Source: an uncultured Acinetobacter sp. (GTDB lineage: Bacteria > Pseudomonadota > Gammaproteobacteria > Pseudomonadales > Moraxellaceae). Taken from it: DNA of 64,000 bases. Location of the stretch: positions 1 to 64,000 of the forward strand of contig NZ_CANLSL010000002.1 of NCBI RefSeq assembly GCF_947493735.1, in the 5' to 3' direction. Shown here one piece after another: positions 52,638 to 60,931 of this stretch (positions are counted from its first letter, which is position 1; each line of letters begins with the position of its first letter). Made by a program: the position numbers and the translations under genes. The notes under the pieces were generated by a model. It was not told the DNA's origin, made no database searches, and saw only the letters and a list, made by a program, of their open reading frames with translations.

Positions 52638-53024
52638 TTATATTTCAGACAAATCATATAAAAAGTCTGATACTTTATTTGCAAGTATTTCATGTTCATC
52701 TTGTAATTCAACAATTTCCACCATCAAATCATCCAAGCCAGTTTGCTCTTGAATGCTGACACCTTGAATTTCCAAAAAAGTCAGCATCACAGCCAATCCA
52801 GTGCGCTTATTCCCATCAACAAAGGCATGACCTTTAGAAATTGCTATACCAAACCACGCCGCAATCTCGAACAAATCTTCGACTTGATTGTAGTACATTT
52901 GCTGTTCGATTCTGCCGAGGACACTTTCTAATTTCCCAATGTCACAACCCGCACGACCAACACCAGTTTGACGCAAAATTTCATCGTGTACCGCAACGAC
53001 GAAGGTCAGATTAATCAGACTCAT
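52638..53024 (-). CDS. doc: Doc-type Fic-domain toxin
   Basis: A death-on-curing toxin; the known Doc phosphorylates elongation factor Tu and halts translation. It has 128 residues. The Fic motif HAFVDGNKRTG (residues 66-76) is intact, including the catalytic His and phosphate-binding Asn/Arg. It overlaps the small upstream gene by 4 nt (ATGA), the usual antitoxin-toxin arrangement. The operon continues into the two glycosylase-like genes, which is unusual for doc. Confidence 0.92.
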   Translation of the reverse strand: MSLINLTFVVAVHDEILRQTGVGRAGCDIGKLESVLGRIEQQMYYNQVEDLFEIAAWFGIAISKGHAFVDGNKRTGLAVMLTFLEIQGVSIQEQTGLDDLMVEIVELQDEHEILANKVSDFLYDLSEI

Positions 53025-53200
53025 TTATATGCCAACGCTTGTAATTCTGCTTTATGTTGTTGAATGATACGTTTCGCACTATGCATTACCACACGTTTAG
53101 TCGCTTCATCATCACTAAACTGCATCTCTAACACCTGTGCTTTGATGGCAGATCGCTGTTTACGATCATCAGAATTATATTTTTCAAGGCGCTTATTCAT
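53021..53200 (-). CDS. Probable antitoxin of the Doc toxin
   Basis: A 59-residue charged, helical protein (MNKRLEKYNSDDRKQRSAIK, ending KRIIQQHKAELQALAYK). It is assigned by position, size and its 4-nt overlap with doc; it does not look like a classical Phd. The ATG at 53200 is preferred over the GTG at 53212, with GAGTGAG upstream. It may neutralise the toxin through its C-terminal helix. Confidence 0.75.
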   Translation of the reverse strand: MNKRLEKYNSDDRKQRSAIKAQVLEMQFSDDEATKRVVMHSAKRIIQQHKAELQALAYK

Positions 53201-53273
53201 ATCATTTCTCACTCTTAAATCTCTTCAAAATATAGCATAGTAAAATGAATTATAGATTGTCATTTTTATTACT

Positions 53274-53309
53274 GCCAAAAAATAAGGGCTGATTACTCAG
53301 CCCTTATTC
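53274..53309 (-). terminator. Terminator after acnB
   Basis: AATAAGGGCTGA and TCAGCCCTTATT form a 12-bp stem with a TTAC loop; on the minus strand a T-rich tail follows. It separates acnB from the accessory island. Confidence 0.88.
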
Positions 53310-53337
53310 TACTCAATTCAATCTATTTATCAATAGA

Positions 53338-55977
53338 TTAGGTTAATTGAGCTGCTTGGATTTTCTTGGTATCTACAGTGTCAGCAGCTTTGGTGTAGTC
53401 AGCCATTTGATCAAAGTTGAGATACTTATAGATGTCACCTGCCATGCTGTCGATTTGCGACGCATATTGCTTGTATTCTTCAGGTGTAGGTAGTTTACCT
53501 AATACCGCAGCCACTGATGCAAGCTCAGCAGATGCAAGATATACATTTGCACCTTGACCTAGACGGTTCGGGAAGTTACGAGTCGAAGTCGATACCACAG
53601 TCGCACCTGGTTTCACACGTGCTTGGTTACCCATACACAGTGAACAGCCTGGCATCTCTGTACGCGCGCCTGCACGACCATACGTATTGAAGAAACCTTC
53701 TTCCATCAACTGCGCTTCGTCCATACGTGTTGGTGGAGCGATCCACAATTGCGTCGCGAGTGAGCCAGCAGGTACTTTCTCAAGCAATTTACCCGCCGCA
53801 CGGAAGTGACCGATGTTAGTCATACAAGAACCGATGAATACTTCATCGATCTTGTCGCCTTGTACTTCAGAAAGCAATTTTGCATCATCTGGATCGTTCG
53901 GGCAGCAAAGCACTGGCTCTTTGATGTCTGCAAGGTCGATTTCATAGACTTTGGTATATTCAGCGTCTGCATCAGCTTGAAGCAATGATGGATTAGCCAA
54001 CCATTTTTCCATGTTTTCGATACGACGAGCCATGGTACGTGCATCGCCATAACCTTGTGAAATCATCCACTTGAGCATAGTGATGTTTGAACGTAGGTAT
54101 TCAGCTACTTTCTCTTCTGACAATGTGATCGCACAGCCTGCAGCAGAACGCTCAGCAGAGGCATCAGACAATTCGAATGCTTGTTCAGCAGTCAGGTCTG
54201 TTTCCATTTCAGTTAAGTCGATCTCAAGGATACGACCAGAGAAGATATTTTTCTTACCTTTCTTCTCTACGGTCAAGTCGCCTTCTTTGATCGCATAGTA
54301 AGGAATCGCATGCACGAGGTCACGTAGTGTGATGCCCGGTTGCATTTTACCTTTGAACTTCACCAATACAGATTCAGGCATATCGAGTGGCATTACACCA
54401 GTCGCTGCAGCGAATGCAACTAGACCAGAACCCGCAGGGAAAGAAATACCGATTGGGAAACGTGTATGTGAATCACCACCAGTACCGACGGTATCAGGCA
54501 ACAACATACGGTTTAACCAAGAGTGAATAATACCGTCACCTGGACGAAGCGATACACCGCCACGGTTCATGATGAAGTCAGGCAAGCTGTGTTGCATTTC
54601 TACGTCAACTGGCTTTGGATATGCAGCCGTGTGACAGAAAGATTGCATTACAAGATCCGCTGAGAAGCCCAAGCACGCCAAATCTTTCAATTCGTCGCGT
54701 GTCATTGGACCTGTAGTATCTTGAGAGCCAACCGTAGTCATCTTCGGTTCACAGTAAGTGCCTGGGCGAACGCCTTGACCTTCTGGCAGACCGCATGCAC
54801 GACCAACCATTTTCTGAGCTAGAGAGAAGCCTTTGCCAGAGTCAGATGGTTGAACTGGAGTACGGAACAATGTAGATGGTTCAAGACCCAATGCTTCACG
54901 TGCTTTATTGGTCAAACCACGACCGATGATCAAGTTAATACGACCACCTGCACGTACTTCATCTAGAAGTACAGGGGTTTTCAATTGAGATTCAGCGATT
55001 TGCGCACCGTTTTTAAATGCAGTCACAGTTGCTGTGTCTTTGTTCACTTTTAGGGTCACTTCGTCGCCCATGTTCATGTCGTTCACATCAATCTCGATTG
55101 GCAATGCGCCTGCATCTTCCATCGTGTTGAAGAAAATCGGTGCGATCTTGCCACCTAGACACAAACCACCATCTTTTTTGTTTGGAATGTGAGGAATGTC
55201 ATCACCGAAGAACCACAATACAGAGTTGGTTGCAGATTTACGAGAAGAACCTGTACCAACAACGTCACCTACGTAGGCAACTGGATTACCTTTTGCGATC
55301 AATTCTTTGATTTGGTTGAGTGGACCAACTTCACCAGGTTGTTCAGGTTTGATGCCGTCACGTTCGTTTTTCAACATTGCATTGGCATGTAATGGGATGT
55401 CTGGGCGACTCCAAGCGTCTTGTGCAGGTGACAAGTCGTCAGTATTAGTTTCGCCAGTCACTTTGAATACTGTGAATGTAATTTCATCAGCAACGTCTTC
55501 ACGGCTCGTAAACCATTCTGCATCTGCCCAAGATTGAACAACTGCTTTAGCATTGGCATTACCTGCTTTCGCTTTATCAGCCACGTCATGGAATGCATCA
55601 AATACAAGCAAAGTCTTTTTCAATGCGGTTGCTGCAAGTTCTGCAAGCTCAGCATCATCCAAAAGCTCAACCAATGGTGCAACGTTATAACCACCCAGCA
55701 TTGTGCCAAGCAAATATACAGCACGCTTTTTATCGATCAGTGGAGAAGTTGCTTCGCCTTTTGCAAGCGCAGCCAAGAAAGCAGCTTTAACATAAGCGGC
55801 TTGGTCAACACCTGCTGGCACACGGTTTTCAAGCAAATCAACGATATACTCTTCTTCACCTGCTGGTGGATTTTTTAACAATTCAACCAAGTCAGCTGTT
55901 TGAGCATCGTCAAGCGGCTTCGGTGGGATTCCGAGTGCGGCACGTTCTTCTACGTGTTGGCGGTAAGCTTCTAGCAC
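53338..55977 (-). CDS. acnB: Aconitate hydratase B
   Basis: Isomerises citrate and isocitrate through a [4Fe-4S] cluster in the TCA cycle; 879 residues. The N-terminal HEAT-like domain is MLEAYRQHVEERAALGIPPK. The swivel domain follows. The cluster Cys lie in VFIGSCMTNIGHFRAAGK and EMPGCSLCMGNQARVKPG; GGDSHTRFPIGISFPAGS is also conserved. The start is GTG at 55977 with AGAGGA upstream. It is followed by its own terminator. Confidence 0.97.
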   Translation of the reverse strand: MLEAYRQHVEERAALGIPPKPLDDAQTADLVELLKNPPAGEEEYIVDLLENRVPAGVDQAAYVKAAFLAALAKGEATSPLIDKKRAVYLLGTMLGGYNVAPLVELLDDAELAELAATALKKTLLVFDAFHDVADKAKAGNANAKAVVQSWADAEWFTSREDVADEITFTVFKVTGETNTDDLSPAQDAWSRPDIPLHANAMLKNERDGIKPEQPGEVGPLNQIKELIAKGNPVAYVGDVVGTGSSRKSATNSVLWFFGDDIPHIPNKKDGGLCLGGKIAPIFFNTMEDAGALPIEIDVNDMNMGDEVTLKVNKDTATVTAFKNGAQIAESQLKTPVLLDEVRAGGRINLIIGRGLTNKAREALGLEPSTLFRTPVQPSDSGKGFSLAQKMVGRACGLPEGQGVRPGTYCEPKMTTVGSQDTTGPMTRDELKDLACLGFSADLVMQSFCHTAAYPKPVDVEMQHSLPDFIMNRGGVSLRPGDGIIHSWLNRMLLPDTVGTGGDSHTRFPIGISFPAGSGLVAFAAATGVMPLDMPESVLVKFKGKMQPGITLRDLVHAIPYYAIKEGDLTVEKKGKKNIFSGRILEIDLTEMETDLTAEQAFELSDASAERSAAGCAITLSEEKVAEYLRSNITMLKWMISQGYGDARTMARRIENMEKWLANPSLLQADADAEYTKVYEIDLADIKEPVLCCPNDPDDAKLLSEVQGDKIDEVFIGSCMTNIGHFRAAGKLLEKVPAGSLATQLWIAPPTRMDEAQLMEEGFFNTYGRAGARTEMPGCSLCMGNQARVKPGATVVSTSTRNFPNRLGQGANVYLASAELASVAAVLGKLPTPEEYKQYASQIDSMAGDIYKYLNFDQMADYTKAADTVDTKKIQAAQLT

Positions 55978-56360
55978 GGTGTTATTCCTCTTTTTTAAAA
56001 AATTATTTGCGTTTCAGGTGCCTTAAGGCGTCCTTGCAAATAATACGGACGGACAAATTGTACTAAATTTGACGATAAAAGTTAATGCAATCATTGTGCA
56101 CAAAACTTGATGACGATTATTTTTTAAGAAAATACCATGCACCAATCTGTACTATTTCTGAACACTAACCACCTTTACTACAAATCAATTCGACGCTATT
56201 TTTACCAAAAATAATTTTGCCAAAATTTGATCAATAAACAACTACGACCTTTAGCGATGCGTTGTATCAAAATGTGTTCGCTCTATATTTAGAGATGTCA
56301 AGCTTTCATCAATCTTTAAGTTCAAACCTGCGATTGAGTATCACAGGTTCGAACTATTTC
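55978..56360. other. 383-bp gap between acnB and tamB
   Basis: No gene is seen. It should contain the acnB promoter. A hairpin at 56320-56354 (AACCTG...CAGGTT plus flanking pairs) lies after tamB but lacks a T-run. Confidence 0.5.
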
Positions 56361-59300
56361 CTAAAATTTCCAGTTATAGAACACATCAATCGCACGCTCT
56401 AGCGATGATGTTGCTTCCAAATACAAACGACGGTTGACTTGATAACGCAAGGTCAAAGTATTGACTGGCGTAAAGATACCGACACCATAACGCAGATAGA
56501 GATCAGGCGTAATATAACCTGTCACACTCACTTGGGTATCGTTCCCAGAACCCTGTGCATCAAGCGCCAATCCACTCAAACCAAAACTACGTCCAATCTG
56601 ATTGGTCAAGGCACGTGTACCACCGAGCCCCATACTAATCCCTGCTGCTGCAAGCGTGTTATTAACATCAGACTTAAAGCCTTCAGTGTTTTTGACTGAG
56701 CCAGCACCCGAGCTAATCCGACCAGTAAGCAAGGCATTGAGTGCCTCTTGCTCTGTCAGTCCTGCGTCATTATAAATCTGAATATTTGGGCTAGATGCTT
56801 GGCCAGTGATTCTTACGCCAATCGTGCTGTTTTGAATATCTTTACTTGCTTCAATATCAAGGCCAGGATTGGCAAGTTCTCCACCAAAACGAGCGATGGC
56901 TCGAGTAAGCTCTAAGCGTTGACCATAAGCTTCAATCGTGACCTGACGACTGACACCGATTGCACCATTGGCTTGCAATGCAATCTGAGTCCCTCGCTGA
57001 CGTAGATTAATTCGACCCACTAATGGTATGGTACTATTAAAGCCTCTGAATATGACTGCATCACCTAAGTTCAGTGCAACATCAGCATTGATACGCCACG
57101 GACGTGATGCTTTTAAAATTGCCAATTGATCTTCGTTGCTACGCACTACACGAACATCACTCGATGTCCCAACAACATTCGCACTACCTTCTGGCATCGA
57201 AATAACTGCACGGGGTACCTTAATCTCTCCATTAACGACTAGCAAATGCTGTGTAGGTCTAATTTCAATATCAATATTTGGAGAAACTGAAGCACTAATC
57301 ATCGGCGGTTGCGCAACCAGTAATTCTTGACCACTAACATTCAACTGTATTCGAGGTGAACCAGCCCATGTGGCAAGGCCTGTAATTTTCCCTACACCTT
57401 TTCCTGCATTGAATGCACCCTCTAGAGTAGCTCCCGTATCACGAATCGATGTGGCAAGTTGAATATTTTGCAAATTCAACGGCACACTAATCATCGCAAT
57501 CTTGCCGTCTTTTAAGCGTACTTCTCCATTAAAGCTTGGTTGCTGTAATGTACCCGACAATCGTCCTGCAGCGGACAATGTGCCATCTAACTCACGAACA
57601 TCTGCAATAAATGGTTTAAATAGATTCAGTTTTACTTGATCAAGTGCAACCTGCCCAGAAACAGATTTATTTTCACCTTGTGTCCCCACTAAGACATCTA
57701 CATAGCCTGTACCCAGTAGTGGTGAGTCTGCATTGAGCTTGAGTGCTAAAGCCTGTGCTTGAGTTTTTGCACTCAAACGTACTTCTCGATATTCAATCAA
57801 GGTTGGTGGGATACCTTCCTCATTAGAAAGCCCAATATGCCCTTGACGTGTCACAAGCTGAGCATCGACATCCATTGGCTGACCTTCACGCCAAGACACA
57901 TGCGTATAGCCATTGAGCTGACCGTCAAGAGCTAGTCCTGATGGCATGAATGCTTGAAAATCGGCTAGTTCGAGATTCTGCATTTTTGCGGATACAACAC
58001 CTTGTGCTTTGCTTGCGATCAAAGGCTGATCAAGACAAATTTGGCTTTGCTGACGACCTTGACTCATCCAGCAATGCGCTGTCACCGTGATTTGTCCTTT
58101 TGCTTGACGATAAATAATCGAAGCATTTTGATTTTGTGTCAATCGGACACGCTGTGAATTGAAATCGCCTTTTTGGATTTGTCCAAGCCAATCATTTTGT
58201 GCATTAAAGCCACCTGCCATTTGCACATTAAATTTTGACTTATCATTGTTACCATCAAGCTTGAGCAAGTGTGCTTGTCGTGTGCCGACGAGTTCTGCTT
58301 TGACCTGATCAATACGACGCTTATTACTAGTGAGCCCTTGTAGATTAAAGATCAATTGCGAAGCAGTTTGACCTGTTGGCAACGTCCCGATCAGTGAAAC
58401 TTTCTCCACATTGATCTTATCTGAATAACTCAAATTCTCTGCGATCAGATTCGATTTTGCTTGAATCGTTGGCTGACTTTGTACTGATAAGAAGCCTTTG
58501 ATTGTTCCACCAAGCCCTACATAAAGTTCATCTAAGTTTGGTGCATTGACATTAAGTTGAAGTCGTTGAGCATTGCCTGCCGCATGCAAAATATTATTGG
58601 CATAACTCAACACCAAATTGTTTGCTTCAAACTGCGGCGGGACAAAACTATTATTCTCACCGAAGCTCACACTGAGATTACCTTTCCCAAGCAAAGGTTT
58701 ATTGTTGATATTGCCTCGAAGGTTTAAGTTTTGTACTGAGATATTTTTTTGTTGCTCAGACCATCGTCCCGACGTATTTACCCGACCCGTAACATTGCCT
58801 GATACATTGCCGACAAAGTATTGTGGCTTGAATTGATCCAATACAGCCTGAATATCCCAACCAATACCATTTTCAAGATTCACCATGCCTTTTGCATCAA
58901 GCTTACCTGCCGCACCTTGATGAAAGAGTTCATTGATTTTAATGAGCTTTGGCGTACCTGAAACATTAATTTTTAATGGGCCTTGACTATAATTTTGCGC
59001 ATTCAGTGACCCATCATATTGCACGGCAAAGCCTCTTAAACCAGACTGTGATTTGCCATCATGCATTAATAAAACAGCTGTAGACTGCCCTGTCAGCGCT
59101 ATCGTTTGCGTTTTATTGCCTTGTGGAAGCTGTCCGATTAAGTCAATACCTTTAAGCTGTATCACTTGTTTATTCGGTTCAGCATAGCCTGTTGCATGGA
59201 TGCTACCGTCCAAACGGTTGACTGGCGCACTTGGGCTAATCGTTTGCGGATTAAACCGTTTTGCAAGCAAATCTGCTTGCCAACGTAGCTGTGATTTTGT

Positions 59301-60884
59301 CGTCGGTAAATTGACTTTTGCTTTGCCACTAAGCCGACCTTGTCCTTGCATCAAGCTAAAGTCTTTTACATTTAAAATATTGTTGGCAAAATTTAATGTA
59401 GTTGCATATTGTCCCGCTGGCAGACTCGATGATTCATGCTCACGAATCAAGGTCGCTAAGCGAATATCCTGCCCCTTGTCAGAAAGTGCTAAATCGACGT
59501 CACCCTCTTGGCTATTCAACCATCCAATATATGGAAACTTGCGATCAATATCTTGCCAAGCGACTTGAACTTGCCACGGTTGGGCGATTTTTTCATTATT
59601 GGTAGTTTGCTTAGCTTGATCTTGGTGAAGCTTTACATCCCAACGCTCATAACGATCAAAATCAACTGTGGCGATAATATCTGAAGCATTTTTCATGCTT
59701 CCTTTCGTAAACAATTTTGCACTCATATCTGGTGGTAGAAATTCACGAATCGATGCTGGAATGACCTCATCTTTTGGATTAATGCCGTTTAAGCGACCAT
59801 TCAAATCCCAATTCACACCATCTTGCCATCCGACAAGCCCTGCAAGCTCAACTTGACCACTCATCAGCGAACCGACAAAATCTTCGATGTTGAGTTGTTT
59901 TAGATCAGTGTGCATCTTGGCTTGATAGTAGCCTTGAGGAATTTGTTTACCACTTAGATCGGTATCGACATTGATGTTAAGCTTTTTGATATCGCCATCT
60001 AAGTTGACCTCACCCGACTCAGAATACAGCTCCTGCTCAGGCGCAACTGGCCAGTGATATTTCGACCAATAGACTTTGCCAAACATTGGTACATTTTTAC
60101 GTACAGGATGGAGCACCATATATCCTGAGATCACATCAGGACTCGCCGCAGCGAATCCTGCTTTCAGCGTATCGACATCTCCACGGGCAACCAATTTCAG
60201 CTTGTTCGTTTTTAAATTTTCTAAGGCAGGTATTGTCGCATCTGCACTTAGGCTGAGTGGATATTTACCGTCAAGTTGCAAATAGCCATTGATATTATCT
60301 GCTTTGAGAAAATCCATCGCCATAGATGAATTAACCAACTGAATCTTCGCACCGGACCATTCGCTATCATTGAGCTGAATACTATAAAATTTGGTGGTAG
60401 ATGTTGTCGTTTGTAAGATCAATTGCTTGATATACGCTTCATCCATGCGAAGCACAAAAGGTAATTTTAATTCTTTAAACTCAAACTCTTTGTCTGTAGG
60501 AGCTGCATGATTAATCACATGCACCGTATCAATATTGGCGTGCATCAGATGAATTTCTTTTTTCACCACAGCACGCCAACCAAGATGTACATCAGCACGA
60601 TCTATTTTGACTTCCACATCCTTGATTTTGACCAAGATATTTTTAAGAATAATGCCTCGAATCAGATTGCCATCTTCATATTGATAAGTAATCGCTTGCT
60701 GACGATCTAAGACAAATTCTAGTAACCATTTACTACCACGATCTGAGCTTGCGAATAATCCCAAAGCGACAATGATCAACAACAATAAACCCAATAGACC
60801 AAACACCAACCATCGTGCTGTACGAACAGCATGTGTACGTATCTTTAGTTTCGTCTTTGGCTGTTCTGGTTGTTGCTCAGTCAT
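56361..60884 (-). CDS. tamB: Translocation and assembly module subunit TamB
   Basis: A very long inner-membrane-anchored periplasmic protein that bridges to TamA and moves lipids or outer-membrane proteins; 1507 residues. One N-terminal helix (LVFGLLGLLLLIIVALGLF) is followed by a repetitive beta-rich groove and the C-terminal DUF490 domain (LTEQEALNALLTGRISSGAG, then RYQVNRRLYLEATSSLERAI). The protein ends in Phe, like an outer-membrane strand. It lies 47 bp after tamA in a tamA-tamB unit. Confidence 0.95.
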   Translation of the reverse strand: MTEQQPEQPKTKLKIRTHAVRTARWLVFGLLGLLLLIIVALGLFASSDRGSKWLLEFVLDRQQAITYQYEDGNLIRGIILKNILVKIKDVEVKIDRADVHLGWRAVVKKEIHLMHANIDTVHVINHAAPTDKEFEFKELKLPFVLRMDEAYIKQLILQTTTSTTKFYSIQLNDSEWSGAKIQLVNSSMAMDFLKADNINGYLQLDGKYPLSLSADATIPALENLKTNKLKLVARGDVDTLKAGFAAASPDVISGYMVLHPVRKNVPMFGKVYWSKYHWPVAPEQELYSESGEVNLDGDIKKLNINVDTDLSGKQIPQGYYQAKMHTDLKQLNIEDFVGSLMSGQVELAGLVGWQDGVNWDLNGRLNGINPKDEVIPASIREFLPPDMSAKLFTKGSMKNASDIIATVDFDRYERWDVKLHQDQAKQTTNNEKIAQPWQVQVAWQDIDRKFPYIGWLNSQEGDVDLALSDKGQDIRLATLIREHESSSLPAGQYATTLNFANNILNVKDFSLMQGQGRLSGKAKVNLPTTKSQLRWQADLLAKRFNPQTISPSAPVNRLDGSIHATGYAEPNKQVIQLKGIDLIGQLPQGNKTQTIALTGQSTAVLLMHDGKSQSGLRGFAVQYDGSLNAQNYSQGPLKINVSGTPKLIKINELFHQGAAGKLDAKGMVNLENGIGWDIQAVLDQFKPQYFVGNVSGNVTGRVNTSGRWSEQQKNISVQNLNLRGNINNKPLLGKGNLSVSFGENNSFVPPQFEANNLVLSYANNILHAAGNAQRLQLNVNAPNLDELYVGLGGTIKGFLSVQSQPTIQAKSNLIAENLSYSDKINVEKVSLIGTLPTGQTASQLIFNLQGLTSNKRRIDQVKAELVGTRQAHLLKLDGNNDKSKFNVQMAGGFNAQNDWLGQIQKGDFNSQRVRLTQNQNASIIYRQAKGQITVTAHCWMSQGRQQSQICLDQPLIASKAQGVVSAKMQNLELADFQAFMPSGLALDGQLNGYTHVSWREGQPMDVDAQLVTRQGHIGLSNEEGIPPTLIEYREVRLSAKTQAQALALKLNADSPLLGTGYVDVLVGTQGENKSVSGQVALDQVKLNLFKPFIADVRELDGTLSAAGRLSGTLQQPSFNGEVRLKDGKIAMISVPLNLQNIQLATSIRDTGATLEGAFNAGKGVGKITGLATWAGSPRIQLNVSGQELLVAQPPMISASVSPNIDIEIRPTQHLLVVNGEIKVPRAVISMPEGSANVVGTSSDVRVVRSNEDQLAILKASRPWRINADVALNLGDAVIFRGFNSTIPLVGRINLRQRGTQIALQANGAIGVSRQVTIEAYGQRLELTRAIARFGGELANPGLDIEASKDIQNSTIGVRITGQASSPNIQIYNDAGLTEQEALNALLTGRISSGAGSVKNTEGFKSDVNNTLAAAGISMGLGGTRALTNQIGRSFGLSGLALDAQGSGNDTQVSVTGYITPDLYLRYGVGIFTPVNTLTLRYQVNRRLYLEATSSLERAIDVFYNWKF

Positions 60885-60931
60885 ACGCTTTTCTTTTCCC
60901 TAAAAATTCTCTTCGTTCAATATGTTGTGTT

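Noticed and set aside
50809-53212. Prophage or integrative element carrying the island
   Set aside because: No integrase, transposase, tRNA target or flanking direct repeats are visible.
56320-56354. Terminator after tamB
   Set aside because: A stem exists but no T-tract follows on the minus strand, so it is not called as a terminator.
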